DNA of 64,000 nt from Arenicola marina (taxonomy: Eukaryota > Annelida > Polychaeta > Arenicolidae). The DNA is taken from contig OZ025260.1 of NCBI GenBank assembly GCA_964019135.1, positions 33,598,254-33,662,253 on the forward strand, given 5' to 3'. How positions within the stretch are numbered: position 1 is the first letter of the stretch; every line of letters starts with the position of its first letter. The translations under genes were made by a program, and so were the position numbers. Of this stretch, positions 11,001-24,800 are shown in pieces. The notes below the pieces were generated by a model. That model searched no databases. It was given only the letters and a program-made list of their open reading frames with translations, and had not been told where the DNA came from.

Positions 11001-14000
11001 TGCGAAAAAAAATCTAGTGCCATGAGTGAAGTGTATTTATTTTCTTGTCACTTTTTGAAACCGTTGCTTTGATATGCACTTAACAGCTATTACAAGCCAT
11101 AAGGAGGTGTGCCCCCCACCCGCCCGTTATACCGGGCGCAGTGACCTTATTCCTTGAACGAATCTTCCATGTCTGGTGTGCTTATGGGAGGAGGGTAAGG
11201 ACCGGCTCGCAGTGCTGTGTGCCTTCTATGCAACGATCCATGGTGTACTGCTGCAGCCTGCCATAACTCATTGTGGCTGTCCAACTTGACCCCCATGACC
11301 TGACCTAATTATGTGACCTCCCGGATCATTAGAACTTGCCTTGCCGGTGATGGACTACGCGGGTAAAGATGGGTGCTCGCTGTAATCGTCCACTCGATGA
11401 CGATGACCTTGTCTTAGGGGTTCCCTGTAACTGCTACTTACGGCCTATATTGCTTCCGCTGACGCTTTCACTTAGAAGATGGTCATCATTTAAAGTATAT
11501 CAGTCTCCACCTCGGTGGAAAGCATTTACCTCCACCCACCCACCAAGTCCACCGTTACAAATACCCCCCCCCCCCCCCCCCCCGCCTTATCTGGAGACTA
11601 TACTCACTCGGGTCGCAAAGTTGCCATTGACATTTCCTCTCCTTGCCAAACTCTGGTTCCAACCAAGCCTGATACGGTGTCTGAAGCGACGCCCTTGTGC
11701 CTTACGTATAACGTATCACAACCCGCCCCTCCCCCGCCCCCACCCACCCTCTCCCCATGCCAAGCAACCAACCAAAGGACCAAAGACCGCTACGATGAAC
11801 CTGCCCTCCCCCTCCCCCACCCCCCACGCCGTGCTACCCCGGAAGGGCCCCAGTATTGTGATGTTTCCAGCAGGTCTCTTGGTGACTGGTGTGTACCGTA
11901 CGTGTGTTGTGATAGCCTCGACATGACGATGTGACCCCCGCAGATGTCTGCAGCTAGCTAAACCTACTCCATCCACAACAACCAGTCTTATTATGTGCGC
12001 GTATGTGTGTGTCAGCATTGCTCAAATTGGCAGAGTGTGGTATTCAAATCTTTTTTTTTTATGGATATATATATAGAGACTGTATGCACTGTTAATGTTT
12101 ATTAATTGTCCTACGTAGTTGGGGAGATTTTGAGGTGGCGGGTGGTTAGGGAGACGTGAGTGACTTGCTAGTGCAATGGTAGCCTGGATCTGTCTCCACT
12201 CTGGGCGCTGCGATGTTTGCTAGCTGTGCGATTTGCATTGGTTGACCGTGTCATAATGATGATGAGTATTCGTGGCATTAACTATTTATGAAAGCGCCTT
12301 GTTGATGTACCAGTAACGACGTTGTTCCTTGCTGTCTGTTATAATTTAGCTGTCGACGACAGGTGACTGTGTTTATCCCCCTGGTACTACTACTCCCGAT
12401 GCTGCTTTGTGTTGTAGGTTATAGTATGTTAAGCCCCGCCGACGGCTCACTTCCGACATTCTCTGGCACCATCTTTCCCCTGGGGACTCCGTTGTTCTGT
12501 TGTCTGAGTCTGAGTCGCAGCGCTTCATTCGAGCTAGCTACTTAACGATTCATTGCAAACAACAGCAAAAAAAAAAAATTGTCAAAAAAATATACGCAAC
12601 GCCTACTTCACGTGTTGTATCTTTTATTTAATTAATATTATTATTACTGCTATTATTACTTATTACTATGTATTATTATTCTATTATCCTAGTGCACCCC
12701 TGCTCTCCCACCCCGGCCCCCACCACCACCACCACCCGGCCTTCCGAATGCTGACCTGTCTCTCATGGAGACCGCGAGTGGTCGCCACCAACCGGTGGAG
12801 CGGGCCGGGTGGTTCCGTGGGCCGCCCCTAGGGGGCAGCAGTAGCTCTGCAGATGGCCATGTGATAATACAATCGAGGAGACTCTTTAGTTGGTTTCGGC
12901 TGGCCGCCTGTGGCTGTGGCTCTCTGGGTCCCCCCATGAGATGACGTCACTGGTGCGGACCCGGCGTTATGGACGTCGTGGATAGCTAGCTAGCGATTTC
13001 CAGAAAGGTTCTATGCTCTCTTAACCGTTTGGGGTTTGGAGGCAATTCGAAAAAAAGGTCTCGTGCGGATGGATCTCAGATTTGTGGTTCCCATTGGACT
13101 GACGATGTGAACGGTGGCGCCACCGAGCGGTGATCGCGCGAAGTGAGTTATCATGGGTTGTGGATCGGTGGTGGTCAGTAACCATGACTGCCGGTCGGTT
13201 ATCTGGGTCGTCACGTCGTTACCACGGTGGAGTCCGTTTACCTGGGGTTATCTGCTGGGTCGCTGGAGTTACGTTTTTTTGTTCACCAATATTTGTTAGT
13301 ATTGGCCCAAACCATGAGAAACACTCACCCAGCATCCTTCGATCTTTTTAGTCAATTGTGAGATCTTGTCCCTTTGGTACATTGTGAGATTTCTTTTTTG
13401 CGAAATTATCGAATATCGGCCGTACGTTAATTTTAAATTTAAGTACTTGATGTAGTGATGATGCTTTCAGGTTTCGGTGAGTTTTGGGTTATAAATAATT
13501 AATGTTGCAAACATGAAGTCGCGTTGTTTTTACGTAGGTAGATTGAATTAAATTTCACAAGGCTTGCCATACAGAACCAACAAGACGCTCAGATTGATTT
13601 GTTTACTGCTGGTGCCTCCAGCAGGCTCAGCAAGACCGTGATCACAAACGAGCAGCGGCACAGGTCAAGATTTTTGCTATGTGTTCAACTTACATTTCAT
13701 TATGTGACAAAATCCAACAATGAATTGCGCGACATTTCCAAGTTATTTACATTGTTGTATAGGCCTAGTCTAGTTTTACAGTGTGCATGTTCTCAGAATT
13801 GTGTGGAATAAAGATCTCACTTATTTCACGTATTGATGACTTTGTTGTTATTTTATCGTGACTGCTTCACACACACAATCGAGCAGCCGTAATAAGCGGC
13901 AGTTGGAACTCAATGGTGGCGCCCCCGTGCGGGAAATGAAACGAAGCACGTGTTGCTTCTGATCAGAGTGGACGTTTCAAACTTAACACAAACGCAAACC

Positions 14001-14009
14001 ACATTCTGT
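8031..14009. other. Intergenic DNA between cyclin G and septin; no gene seen
   Basis: The sequence alternates between AT-rich and C- or G-rich segments. Long poly-C runs lie near 8688-8701, 10491-10504 and 11564-11583. The open frames here (for example the proline-rich frames at 11369-11934) follow the C-rich composition and have no family signature or splice context. An AATAAA on the + strand at about 13808 has no gene assigned to it. Confidence 0.5.
8900..8982. repeat. Direct tandem duplication, unit about 41 bp, two copies
   Basis: The copies at 8900-8940 and 8941-8982 share GTGCTAACATCCGAGTACC and GAATGAGTGAATC with a few changes. It is short and recent, and no function is visible. Confidence 0.85.
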
Positions 14010-15725
14010 TTACGTACAAAACATTTTATTCCATGGATATGGAGAATATAAATAAAGACTAATTGAAGATCACCGACCTTCCTACACATAAACTACGGGT
14101 TGTGTAATCGATACATTCATTGCGCTCGGAAGATGAAAGCTTCGTACAAAACCACCATCTTCACCAGTGGGAAGCACCATCCATGCTACATGTCTAGATA
14201 TTGGGGTGTACACAAAAGTTCGTAAATGTATCCAAAATAAGAATACAGTAGCTGAAATACATAAGTAGGACTAACATTCAGAGTTTGGAGCGGTATGTCT
14301 GAGAACTCCCCATTCTGGAGTGATACACACTTTGTAAATGCGCTGGTCAGTCGTCCCCTCCACCCTCAGGCCGTGGTTTATAGTATGAACCAGGTTAAAG
14401 CTGCTCATACAACAAATTTCCTCCCATAGAATCCCATTAAATCTGCTTATCAAGAAAACAATGAGTTACCATATCTCTACCGGCATATTAAAAAAAAAAC
14501 GGCAGCAATGGCCCAATCTTGATGACTAAAAACCTGAAAAAGCCGCTTTCCCGCACGAGATTCATTAGTTTTGCATGATAATGCATGTTCACGTATTCAT
14601 TGCACACTATATTTGAATTAAGTAACGCAGTAAGTACCTTTTTCAGTAAACACATAAGAGGTATCTGGAGGGGTAAGGTTGCTGTATGACCAGCTTTAAC
14701 GTACAACAAAGCGGCTTCTTGTAGAGGCAGTCGTCAGGGACGTTACGTACCAGAGCTGAGGCGAACAATATCAAATGCATGTCCTGGTATTCCTTCTAGA
14801 TGAAGTGGCGCGTGGCACGAGAACACAGATACACTCATATTCGCGGTTAATATACATTTATATATAGATAGATATATGAACGATGATGATTACAAAAGTA
14901 AAAAATAGGTTCCTTTGGTTCTGGGTAGCGCACGTCGACTGTAGCATCCCACAGGCTGAGAGCCCCCCCCCCCCCAACCTCCTCCTCCGCCAGATCATGG
15001 CTCTCAGATACAGAACACAAAACACCGATACACGAGGCTAAATGCTATAGCTAAAACGAACGCTGTAAAGTATACATAAATAGTTCCCTCTCCACATTTC
15101 GTTTCATGCGTTATATTTCGTTATTACTTTCTTCTAATATGAACTCCGAATAGCACGGCGCAGACGGTTATAACATACTGTAGGTGATAGTTCTGTAGTT
15201 CCAGGCGCTCCAGCTGTTGTAACACCTCACGATGACTCAATTACTCGACAACCTGGTGCCATTAATGTCGCCACTTATAGGGTGTTTTTACTTCTTGTAA
15301 GCATATTATCTCGGTTTCCATAACACGGGTCACACCCAGGCGGCTACAGAGCTTAATCACTCTTCACTCTGCGCTAGGCCTTCAACTTTTATCACTAGAT
15401 AGAAATACTAAAAAACCGTGATTGTGAATAGATTACGCCTAGACCAACTCCTTGGCTTATGGTTTAAGCCCACTATTGGCACACTATTCTCCTATCTCCC
15501 TGCCATTAAGCGTATTTTCTAAAGAATCTAATGCGTTGCCATGGTGACAGGACGCAATATTGTGGAAGACAATATAGGTATCGCACCACTAATAAAGTCC
15601 ATGGCTTAGCCAATAGGGTTATCGCGTTTCCTCGTCAAGCTATTCTCATCTCTCTCCTCAATGTCCCCTCAATGTCCAGACTTCAGCCCCCCTCCCCATG
15701 TACACTTCACTTCACCCTCCGCCCC
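14010..15725 (-). other. Probable septin 3'UTR
   Basis: This region follows the septin stop codon on the - strand and has no coding frame with recognisable similarity. Its end is set provisionally by the AATAAA at 14030-14025. It contains a CT-rich segment just after the stop and a C-run at about 14966-14977. Confidence 0.35.
14025..14030 (-). terminator. Candidate poly(A) signal of the septin transcript
   Basis: The + strand reads TTTATT, so the - strand carries AATAAA, followed in the transcript direction by GT-rich sequence. It lies about 1.7 kb past the septin stop and is the best hexamer I found downstream. Use of this site is inferred. Confidence 0.35.
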
Positions 15726-15899
15726 TCACTTCCTCCCCTTCTTGCTGAGGGTGGAGGCCTGTTGCTGGGCGGCCATGGCGGCAGCTGACTTTTTCTTCTG
15801 GAGCTGGTTCATCTCGTCCTCCAGTTGCTGTTTGCGGTTATCCAGTTTCTTCTTATCCTCGGCGTGTTGCCGTTTGAGGGCCTCGAACTTGGCGTGCAG
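15726..15899 (-). CDS. SEPTIN6: Septin terminal exon: coiled coil and stop
   Basis: Encodes [20 protein letters not shown], continues as a Lys/Gln/Glu-rich coiled coil and ends LSKKGRK with TGA at 15728-15726. The acceptor is GGCCAG. The Lys-rich terminus resembles the KDKDKKN tails of vertebrate SEPT6/8/11. Confidence 0.95.
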   Translation of the reverse strand: MHAKFEALKRQHAEDKKKLDNRKQQLEDEMNQLQKKKSAAAMAAQQQASTLSKKGRK

Positions 15900-18800
15900 C
15901 TGGCCGGACAAAGACAACATACAGTCAATGACCCACTCAGACTTAAAGTTGCATGTGGAGTTGTTTCGCTGTTTTTGAATGCCAAATTTGCGTATAAGAA
16001 CACAAACCTAAGGCCTTAAGGTTCATAACAGAAAATAAACACCTACCATATCACTCACCAATTATCTGCCAATGAGCAAAACATTTCAAATTCATGAATT
16101 GTCCGCCACAAAAATGAAAACTTGAGCTGATTTGAAACGTCATAAACGTGTGTAAACAAGTCGTTAAATTATATGAGACAATAGAAGCGTCCGGAGCGCC
16201 ACTTTTTCTTTGGCGGTGGCCGTTGACGCTGCTTGTGGTCAAAGGTAACATTTCCTGTTTATGTTTATTTTGGTCAGCTCCACATGTAACTTTAAACTTT
16301 TAAACAATTCTGTGCACACTATCAACAGAGGAACTCTGGAGAATTTAAATTCAGTTGGAATTCTTACATATACCTCAAAACACGTTTGAGCCACCTACCC
16401 TTCAAACCTACCCCACCCCTCACCCTACCCTACCTCCAACCCTCCGGACCCCCCCCCCCCCCCCTCGCACATTTCAAACCTTCTCCATCCCCCCCCACCC
16501 CATGCACCCACTTCAAACCCTCCCCCACCCAACCCACTCACATCTTTCTCGGCCTCCTTGAGCTCAGATTCTTTTTCCTTGACGCGAACCACGAACATCT
16601 GCTTCATCTCTTCCTCTTTCTTCTGCAGACTGGCCAGGTGCTCCTGTCGCTTCTGCTCGTAGTTCTCAGTGAAGCTGACGGACAGAGAAGTCTTTTATCC
16701 CCGGGCAATGTTATTTACCTCTCAAACGACGATTACGCGAGCCCCATGTAAACACAACTATTTCATTTAATATTTTTTTATTTTGAATAGTTATTGTTAA
16801 GTCACGGTAACTATGGTTACGAAGCAAGTACAAATAACGGTTGATATGGAATCAATATAAATATTAGTACAACAGATATCGGTACTCAAAATACAAACAC
16901 GATAGAACGCCATAACGGTAGGCCGCCAGTGTCTACCAACAAACACGATAGAACGCCATAACGGTACGCCGTGACGTCTACCAACAAACACAATAGAACG
17001 CCATAACGGTACGCCGTGACGTCTACCAACAAACACAATAGAACGCCATAACGGTACGCCGTGACGTCTACCAACAAACACAATAGAACGCCATAACGGT
17101 ACGCCGTGACGTCTACCAACAAACACAATAGAACGCCATAACGGTACGCCGTGACGTCTACCAACAAACACAATAGAACGCCATAACGGTACGCCGTGAC
17201 GTCTACCAACAAACACAATAGAACGCCATAACGGTACGCCGTGACGTCTACCAACAAACACAATAGAACGCCATAACGGTACGCCGTGACGTCTACCAAC
17301 AAACACAATAGAACGCCATAACGGTACGCCGTGACGTCTACCAACAAACACAATAGAACGCCATAACGGTAGGCCGTGATGTCTACCAACAAACACAATA
17401 GAACGCCATAACGGTAGGCCGTGATGTCTACCAACAAACACAAAACGCCATAACGGTAGGCCGTGATGTCTACCAACAAACGCAGTAGAACGCCATAACG
17501 GTACGCCGTGACGTCTACCAACAAACGCAGTAGAACGCCATAACGGTAGGCCGTGACGTCTACCAACAAACGCAGTAGAACGCCATAACGGTAGGCCGTG
17601 ACGTCTACCAACAAACGCAGTAGAACGCCATAACGGTACGCCGTGATGTCTACCAACAAACACAAAACGCCATAACGGTAGGCCGTGATGTCTACCAACA
17701 AACACAAAACGCCATAACGGTAGGCCGTGATGTCTACCAACAAACACAAAACGCCATAACGGTAGGCCGTGACGTCTACCAACAAACGCAGTAGAACGCC
17801 ATAACGGTAGGCCGTGACGTCTACCAACAAACGCAGTAGAACGCCATAACGGTACGCCGTGATGTCTACCAACAAACACAAAACGCCATAACGGTAGGCC
17901 GTGATGTCTACCAACAAACACAAAACGCCATAACGGTACGCCGTGACGTCTACCAACAAACGCAGTAGAACGCCATAACGGTAGGCCGCCAGTGTCTACC
18001 AACAAACGCAGTAGAACGCCATAACGGTACGCCGTGATGTCTACCAACAAACACAAAACGCCATAACGGTACGCCGTGACGTCTACCAACAAACGCAGTA
18101 GAACGCCATAACGGTACGCCGTGACGTCTACCAACAAACACAATAGAACGCCATAACGGTAGGCCGTGATGTCTACCAACAAACACAAAACGCCATAACG
18201 GTACGCCGTGACGTCTACCAACAAACGCAGTAGAACGCCATAACGGTAGGCCGCCAGTGTCTACCAACAAACGCAGTAGAACGCCATAACGGTAGGCCGC
18301 CAGTGTCTACCAACAAACACAATAGAACGCCATAACGGTAGGCCGCCAGTGTCTACCAACAAACGCAGTAGAACGCCATAACGGTAGGCCGTGATGTCTA
18401 CCAACAAACACGATAGAACGCCATAACGGTACGCCGTGACGTCTACCAACAAACACAATAGAACGCCATAACGGTACGCCGTGACGTCTACCAACAAACG
18501 CAGTAGAACGCCATAACGGTAGGCCGTGACGTCTACCAACAAACACAATAGAACGCCATAACGGTACGCCGTGACGTCTACCAACAAACACAATAGAACG
18601 CCATAACGGTACGCCGTGATGTCTACCAACAAACGCAGTAGAACGCCATAACGGTAGGCCGCCAGTGTCTACCAACAAACACAATAGAACGCCATAACGG
18701 TAGGCCGCCAGTGTCTACCAACAAACACAATAGAACGCCATAACGGTACGCCGTGACGTCTACCAACAAACGCAGTAGAAAGCCATAACGGTAGGCCGCC

Positions 18801-21800
18801 GCCAGTGTCTGTGAGCCTCTCACCTCATGGAGTCGCTGTCAGAGAAGCCCATCTCGCCCAGCTTACAGCGCCGGTACAGCTCGAAGTGCCGGAAGTGCGT
18901 CATGTCCATCAAGTCCTGCATGTTGGTCCGGATCAACATCTCTCGCAACTTGACGAAGTCGCAGTGGTTCTCGTTCTCGACTGAAGCAAACAGTGGCTTT
19001 CATTCAGTCCACACTGTGGGTGTACATTACCAGCCTTCAGTCCACACTGTGGGTGTACATTACCAGCATTCAGTCCACATTGTGGGTGTACATTACCAGC
19101 ATTCAGTCCACATTGTGGGTGTACATTACCAGCCTTCAGTCCACACTGTGGGTGTACATTACCAGCCTTCAGTCCACACTGTGGGTGTACATTACCAGCA
19201 TTCAGTCCACACTGTGGGTGTACATTACCAGCCTATTATTGGTAGGAATGCTAATCGTTTATCTTTATACCGTAAGGTAATGGCCCAGTTTAGCCCTTGT
19301 GTGCACAAAATGGGTCTAAAACACAAATTCGTTTCATTTCATTTGTTAAGGTTAGGTATATATAATGCAAAGGGGAATCTGTGTTTTAGGCCTATTTTGT
19401 GCACAAATGGGCTAAAGCTGACATAAACTGGCCTCCAAAAATAATCCAGGATTTTTGGATCAAACGGTCCCTGTCACAGGTGGGGTTTGAACCCGCTACC
19501 GGTTTGTCTACAGTCGAGCACGCTACCCTCTCGACACTGCCGCTTACCATTTATAATGTATTCAACAACTCATTCAAAAGGCGCGGGGCAGTTTCCATGG
19601 TCCAAAACAATAATTCTATTAGTATAATGTGTTACATATACCGACAATGTCGTGACTTTGACTGACCTTGGACGGTGCCCCAGGGATATTGCCTGGCCTT
19701 GACCATCTTGTTTCCGACCTTGACCTCGTCCATGCTGCCCACCACGGCGAAGGGCAGCTGCCCCTGGCGGCGACAAACAACAACAGACAGTCAGTATGGG
19801 AACTACGCTCGGCTTGCGCCTTGGACGCATTGGGGTTAAACTGAATCCAACTATAATCTCACAAACCAAATATGAAACTTAAATAAGATTCGATGAGGAT
19901 TTAATTAACTAGGCGGCCAGACCACATACACAGTGAAAGTAACTATTGCCCGCTATTATTAAATAATATAAGACTTGTAATAATTATTAAAGTGATCAGA
20001 AGCCGCAGACGCGCGCTCACGCTGCAATGCATCACAATGACATTATAATGACAGCAATATTTAATACCTTATTATTAGTATTGTAATTAATGCTGTTAGC
20101 TTTCGGTACGAGACTCACATTCATGCTGGAGTTGAGTTCGGCGACGATCTCGTCGTCGGTCGGGAACTGGTAGATCTGGACCCCGTTACTCACCAACTCG
20201 TGCATCATCTGCCGCGGCAAGAAAATAGTCCAAGACTCGTAACAAAGACCTTCAAACATGTGTAATGTGTCATCAAGCGTGCACGTGCACCCCTCCCCCT
20301 CCTAATGTTACATATAACATTTGAACAGAGAAGGTCGATAGAATCGTTCTTTGTATTGCTCAATACGGAAAACAAAAGTTGTATTTTAGGATGTGCACAT
20401 AAATATTAAAATTAAATTGGGCCAAGTAAGGAACCTCCCGGGACAATGAACTGGGGTTGGATGAAACAGGCCATGATGCAGGTGTGAGGGAGCGAACCCA
20501 CGACCAGTTGATCTGAATCTCAGCTTGCATGGTCACCAAATGAGCCAAGGGCGCAGCCCAACTGAATACGGTTCCTCATTACGGATCGATATATAAGTGC
20601 TGCGTTATGCCCATGATACATCTGGCGAAGTTTCGGAAACTTTGTGACCGAAACTATTTACTGGTGTATCCTGGAAAGTTTCGGTCACTTTGTGTCAGAA
20701 ACTTTGTGTCCGAAGTTTCAACATGTCTGAATTAGGGACACAAAGTGTCCACATCATTAAAGTTTCGGTTACTTTGTGTCCGAACTTGTTTCAGACACAA
20801 AGTAACCGAAAGTTTAGATGTATCATGGCCATTAGATGCGCTTAGTGAGTTCCGTTGGTACCGAGGATAGAGTCGTTGCGTACCTTGACTTTGAATTTCT
20901 GCAGTTCCTGCTTGGTGATGGTGTCTGCTTTGGCAATGACGGGAATAATATTGACCTTGCTGTCCAGCTTCTTCATGGTCACTAGATCCAGAGCCTTGAG
21001 TCTGCAACAGAGAAGGGAGGGGGTGGGGGCATGGAAATATCAAACAGTCAAGTTTTATGATAAAGGCATAAAAGCCGAAGATCCCAAAATCAGACGTCTC
21101 ATATACGCATTGATACACCAAACTTTTTTCAAAACGCCACTGGTGCCATAACAACGTGGGTGAGAGGGTTACTTTCGAGTGTCCGGTGGGGGCGATGAAG
21201 TAAAGACACGTCGGTGAGAGGGTTACTTACGAGTGTCCGGTGGGGGCGATGAAGTATAGACACACGTGGGTGAGAGGGTTACTTACGAGTGTCCGGTGGG
21301 GGCGATGAAGTATAGACATAAGTGGGTGAGAGGGTTACTTACGAGTGTCCGGTGGGGGCGATGAAGTATAGACATAAGTGGGTGAGAGGGTTACTTACGA
21401 GTGTCCGGTGGGGGCGATGAGGTATAGACACACGTGGGTGAGAGGGTTACTTACGAGTGTCCGGTGGGGGCGATGAAGTAAAGACACGTGGGTGAGAGGG
21501 TTACTTACGAGTGTCCGGTGGGGGCGATGAGGTATAGACACACGTGGGTGAGAGGGTTACTTACGAGTGTCCGGTGGGGGCGATGAGGTATAGACACACG
21601 TCGGTGAGAGGGTTACTTACGAGTGTCCGGTGGGGGCGATGAAGTATAGACACACGTGGGTGAGAGGGTTACTTACGAGTGTCCGGTGGGGGCGATGAAG
21701 TATAGACACACGTGGGTGAGAGGGTTACTTACGAGTGTCTGGTGGGGGCGATGAGGTACAGACACACGTGGGTGAGAGGGTTACTTACGAGTGTCCGGTG

Positions 21801-24800
21801 GGGGCGATGAAGTATAGACACACGTGGGTGAGAGGGTTACTTACGAGTGTCCGGTGGGGGCGATGAATTATAGACACACGTGGGTGAGAGGGTTACTTGC
21901 GAGTGTCCGGTGGGGGCGATGAAGTATAGACACACGTGGGTGAGAGGGTTACTTACGAGTGTCCGGTGGGGGCGATGAAGTATAGACACACGTGGGCGAG
22001 AGGGTTATTTACGAGTGTCCGGTGGGGGCGATGAGGTACAGACACACGTGGGTCAGAGGGTTACTTACGAGTGTTCGGTGGGGGCGATGAAGTATAGACA
22101 CACGTGGGTGAGAGGGTTACTTACGAGTGTCCGGTGGGGGCGATGAAGTATAGACACACGTGGGTGAGAGGGTTACTTACGAGTGTCCGGTGGGGGCGAT
22201 AAAGTACAGACACACGTGGGTGAGAGGGTTACTTACGGGTGTCCGGTGGGGGCGATGAGGCATAGACACACGTGGGTGAGAGGGTTACTTACGAGTGTCT
22301 GGTGGGGGCGATGAGGTATAGACACACGTGGGTGAGAGGGTTACTTACGAGTGTCCGGTGGGGGCGATAAAGTACAGACACACGTGGGTGAGAGGGTTAC
22401 TTACGAGTGTCCGGTGGGGGCGATGAGGTATAGACACACGTGGGTGAGAGGGTTACTTACGAGTGTCCGGTGGGGGCGATGAAGTATAGACACACGTGGG
22501 TGAGAGGGTTACTTACGAGTGTCCGGTGGGGGCGATGAGGTACAGACACACGTGGGTGAGAGGGTTACTTACGAGTGTCCGGTGGGGGCGATGAAGTATA
22601 GACACACGTGGGTGAGAGGGTTACTTACGAGTGTCCGGTGGGGGCGATAAAGTACAGACACACGTGGGTGAGAGGGTTACTTACGAGTGTCCGGTGGGGG
22701 CGATGAGGTATAGACACACGTGGGTGAGAGGGTTACTTACGAGTGTCCGGTGGGGGCGATGAGGTATAGACACACGTGGGTGAGAGGGTTACTTACGAGT
22801 GTCCGGTGGGGGCGATGAAGTAAAGACACACGTGGGTGAGAGGGTTACTTACGAGTGTCCGGTGGGGGCGATAAAGTACAGACACACGTGGGTGAGAGGG
22901 TTACTTACGAGTGTCCGGTGGGGGCGATGAGGTACAGACCCACGTGGGTGAGAGGGTCACTTACGAGTGTCCGGTGGGGGCGATGAGGTACAGACACACG
23001 TGGGTGAGAGGGTTACTTACGAGTGTCCGGTGGGGGCGATGAAGTACAGACACACGTGGGTGAGAGGGTTACTTACGAGTGTCCGGTGGGGGCGATGAAG
23101 TATAGACACACGTGGGTGAGAGGGTTACTTACGAGTGTCCGGTGGGGGCGATGAAGTATAGACACACGTGGGTGAGAGGGTTACTTACGAGTGTCCGGTG
23201 GGGGCGATGAAGTATAGACACACGTGGGTGAGAGGGTTACTTACGAGTGTCCGGTGGAGGCGATGAGGTATAGACACACGTGGGTGAGAGGGTTACTTAC
23301 GTGTGTCCGGTGGGGGCGATGAAGTACAGACACACGTGGGTGAGAGGGTTACTTACGAGTGTCCGGTGGGGGCGATGAATTACAGACACACGTGGGTGAG
23401 AGGGTTACTTACGAGTGTCCGGTGGGGGCGATGAGGTATAGACACACGTGGGTGAGAGGGTTACCTACGAGTGTCCGGTGGGGGCGATGAATTATAGACA
23501 CACGTGGGTGAGAGGGTTACTTACGAGTGTCCGGTGGGGGCGATGAAGTATAGACACACGTGGGTGAGAGGGTTACTTACGAGTGTCCGGTGGGGGCGAT
23601 GAAGTATAGACACACGTGGGTGAGAGGGTTACTTACAAGTGTCCGGTGGGGGCGATGAGGTATAGACACACGTGGGTGAGAGGGTTACTTACGAGTGTCC
23701 GGTGGGGGCGATGAAGTATAGACACACGTGGGTGAGAGGGTTACTTACGAGTGTCTGGTGGGGGCGATGAGGTACAGACACACGTGGGTGAGAGGGTTAC
23801 TTACGAGTGTCCGGTGGGGGCGATGAAGTATAGACACACGTGGGTGAGAGGGTTACTTACGAGTGTCCGGTGGGGGCGATGAAGTATAGACACACGTGGG
23901 TGAGAGGGTTACTTACGAGTGTCCGGTGGGGGCGATGAAGTATAGACACACGTGGGTGAGAGGGTTACTTACGAGTGTCCGGTGGGGGCGATGAATTATA
24001 GACATACGTGGACAGACACACGTGGGTGAGAGGGTTACTTACGAGTGTCCGGTGGGGCCGATGAAGTATAGACACACGTGGGTGAGAGGGTTACTTACGA
24101 GTGTCCGGTGGGGGCGATGAATTATAGACATACGTGGGTGAGAGGGTTACTTACGAGTGTCCGGTGGGGGCGATGAAGTATAGACACACGTGGGTGAGAG
24201 GGTTACTTACGAGTGTCCGGTGGGGGCGATGAAGTATAAACACACGTGGGTGAGAGGGTTACTTACGAGTGTCCGGTGGGGGCGATGAGGTATAGACACA
24301 CGTGGGTGAGAGGGTTGCTTACGAGTGTCCCGTGGGGGCGATGAAGTATAGACACACGTGGGTGAGAGGGTTACTTATGAGTGTCTGGTTGGGGCGATGA
24401 GGTATAGACACACGTGGGTGAGAGGGTTACTTACGAGTGTCCGGTGGGGGCGATGAAGTATAGACACACGTGGGTGAGAGGGTTACTTACGAGTGTCCGG
24501 TGGGGGCGATGAGGTACAGACACACGTGGGTGAGAGGGTTACTTACGAGTGTCTGGTTGGGGCGATGAGGTACAGACACACGTGGGTGAGAGGGTTACTT
24601 ACGAGTGTCCGGTGGGGGCGATGAAGTACAGACACACGTGGATGCGCGAGTCGTGAAACGTGTGCAGTGACCTCTTGACCTTGAGTTCCTCCTGAAGGTA
24701 GGACTCAAACTGGGCGTCGATGTAGTCCACGATCGACTTATAGCTGGTGGCAGGAGAAAAAAGATCGGCACTTAGTTCAGTAACGTGTGATATATTTCAC

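Noticed and set aside
11369..11934. Proline-rich ORFs (139-185 codons)
   Set aside because: Two frames are open because of C-rich composition and a poly-C run. No conserved motif or splice pattern supports them.
16797..18684. Repeat proteins of up to 475 codons ([12 protein letters not shown] type)
   Set aside because: Unit lengths of 45 and 42 bp keep two - frames open. They are intronic, have no conserved flanks and are better explained as a VNTR.
21154..24640. CRISPR-like array
   Set aside because: The units are directly tandem with no unique spacers, and the DNA is eukaryotic and derived from an exon-intron junction.
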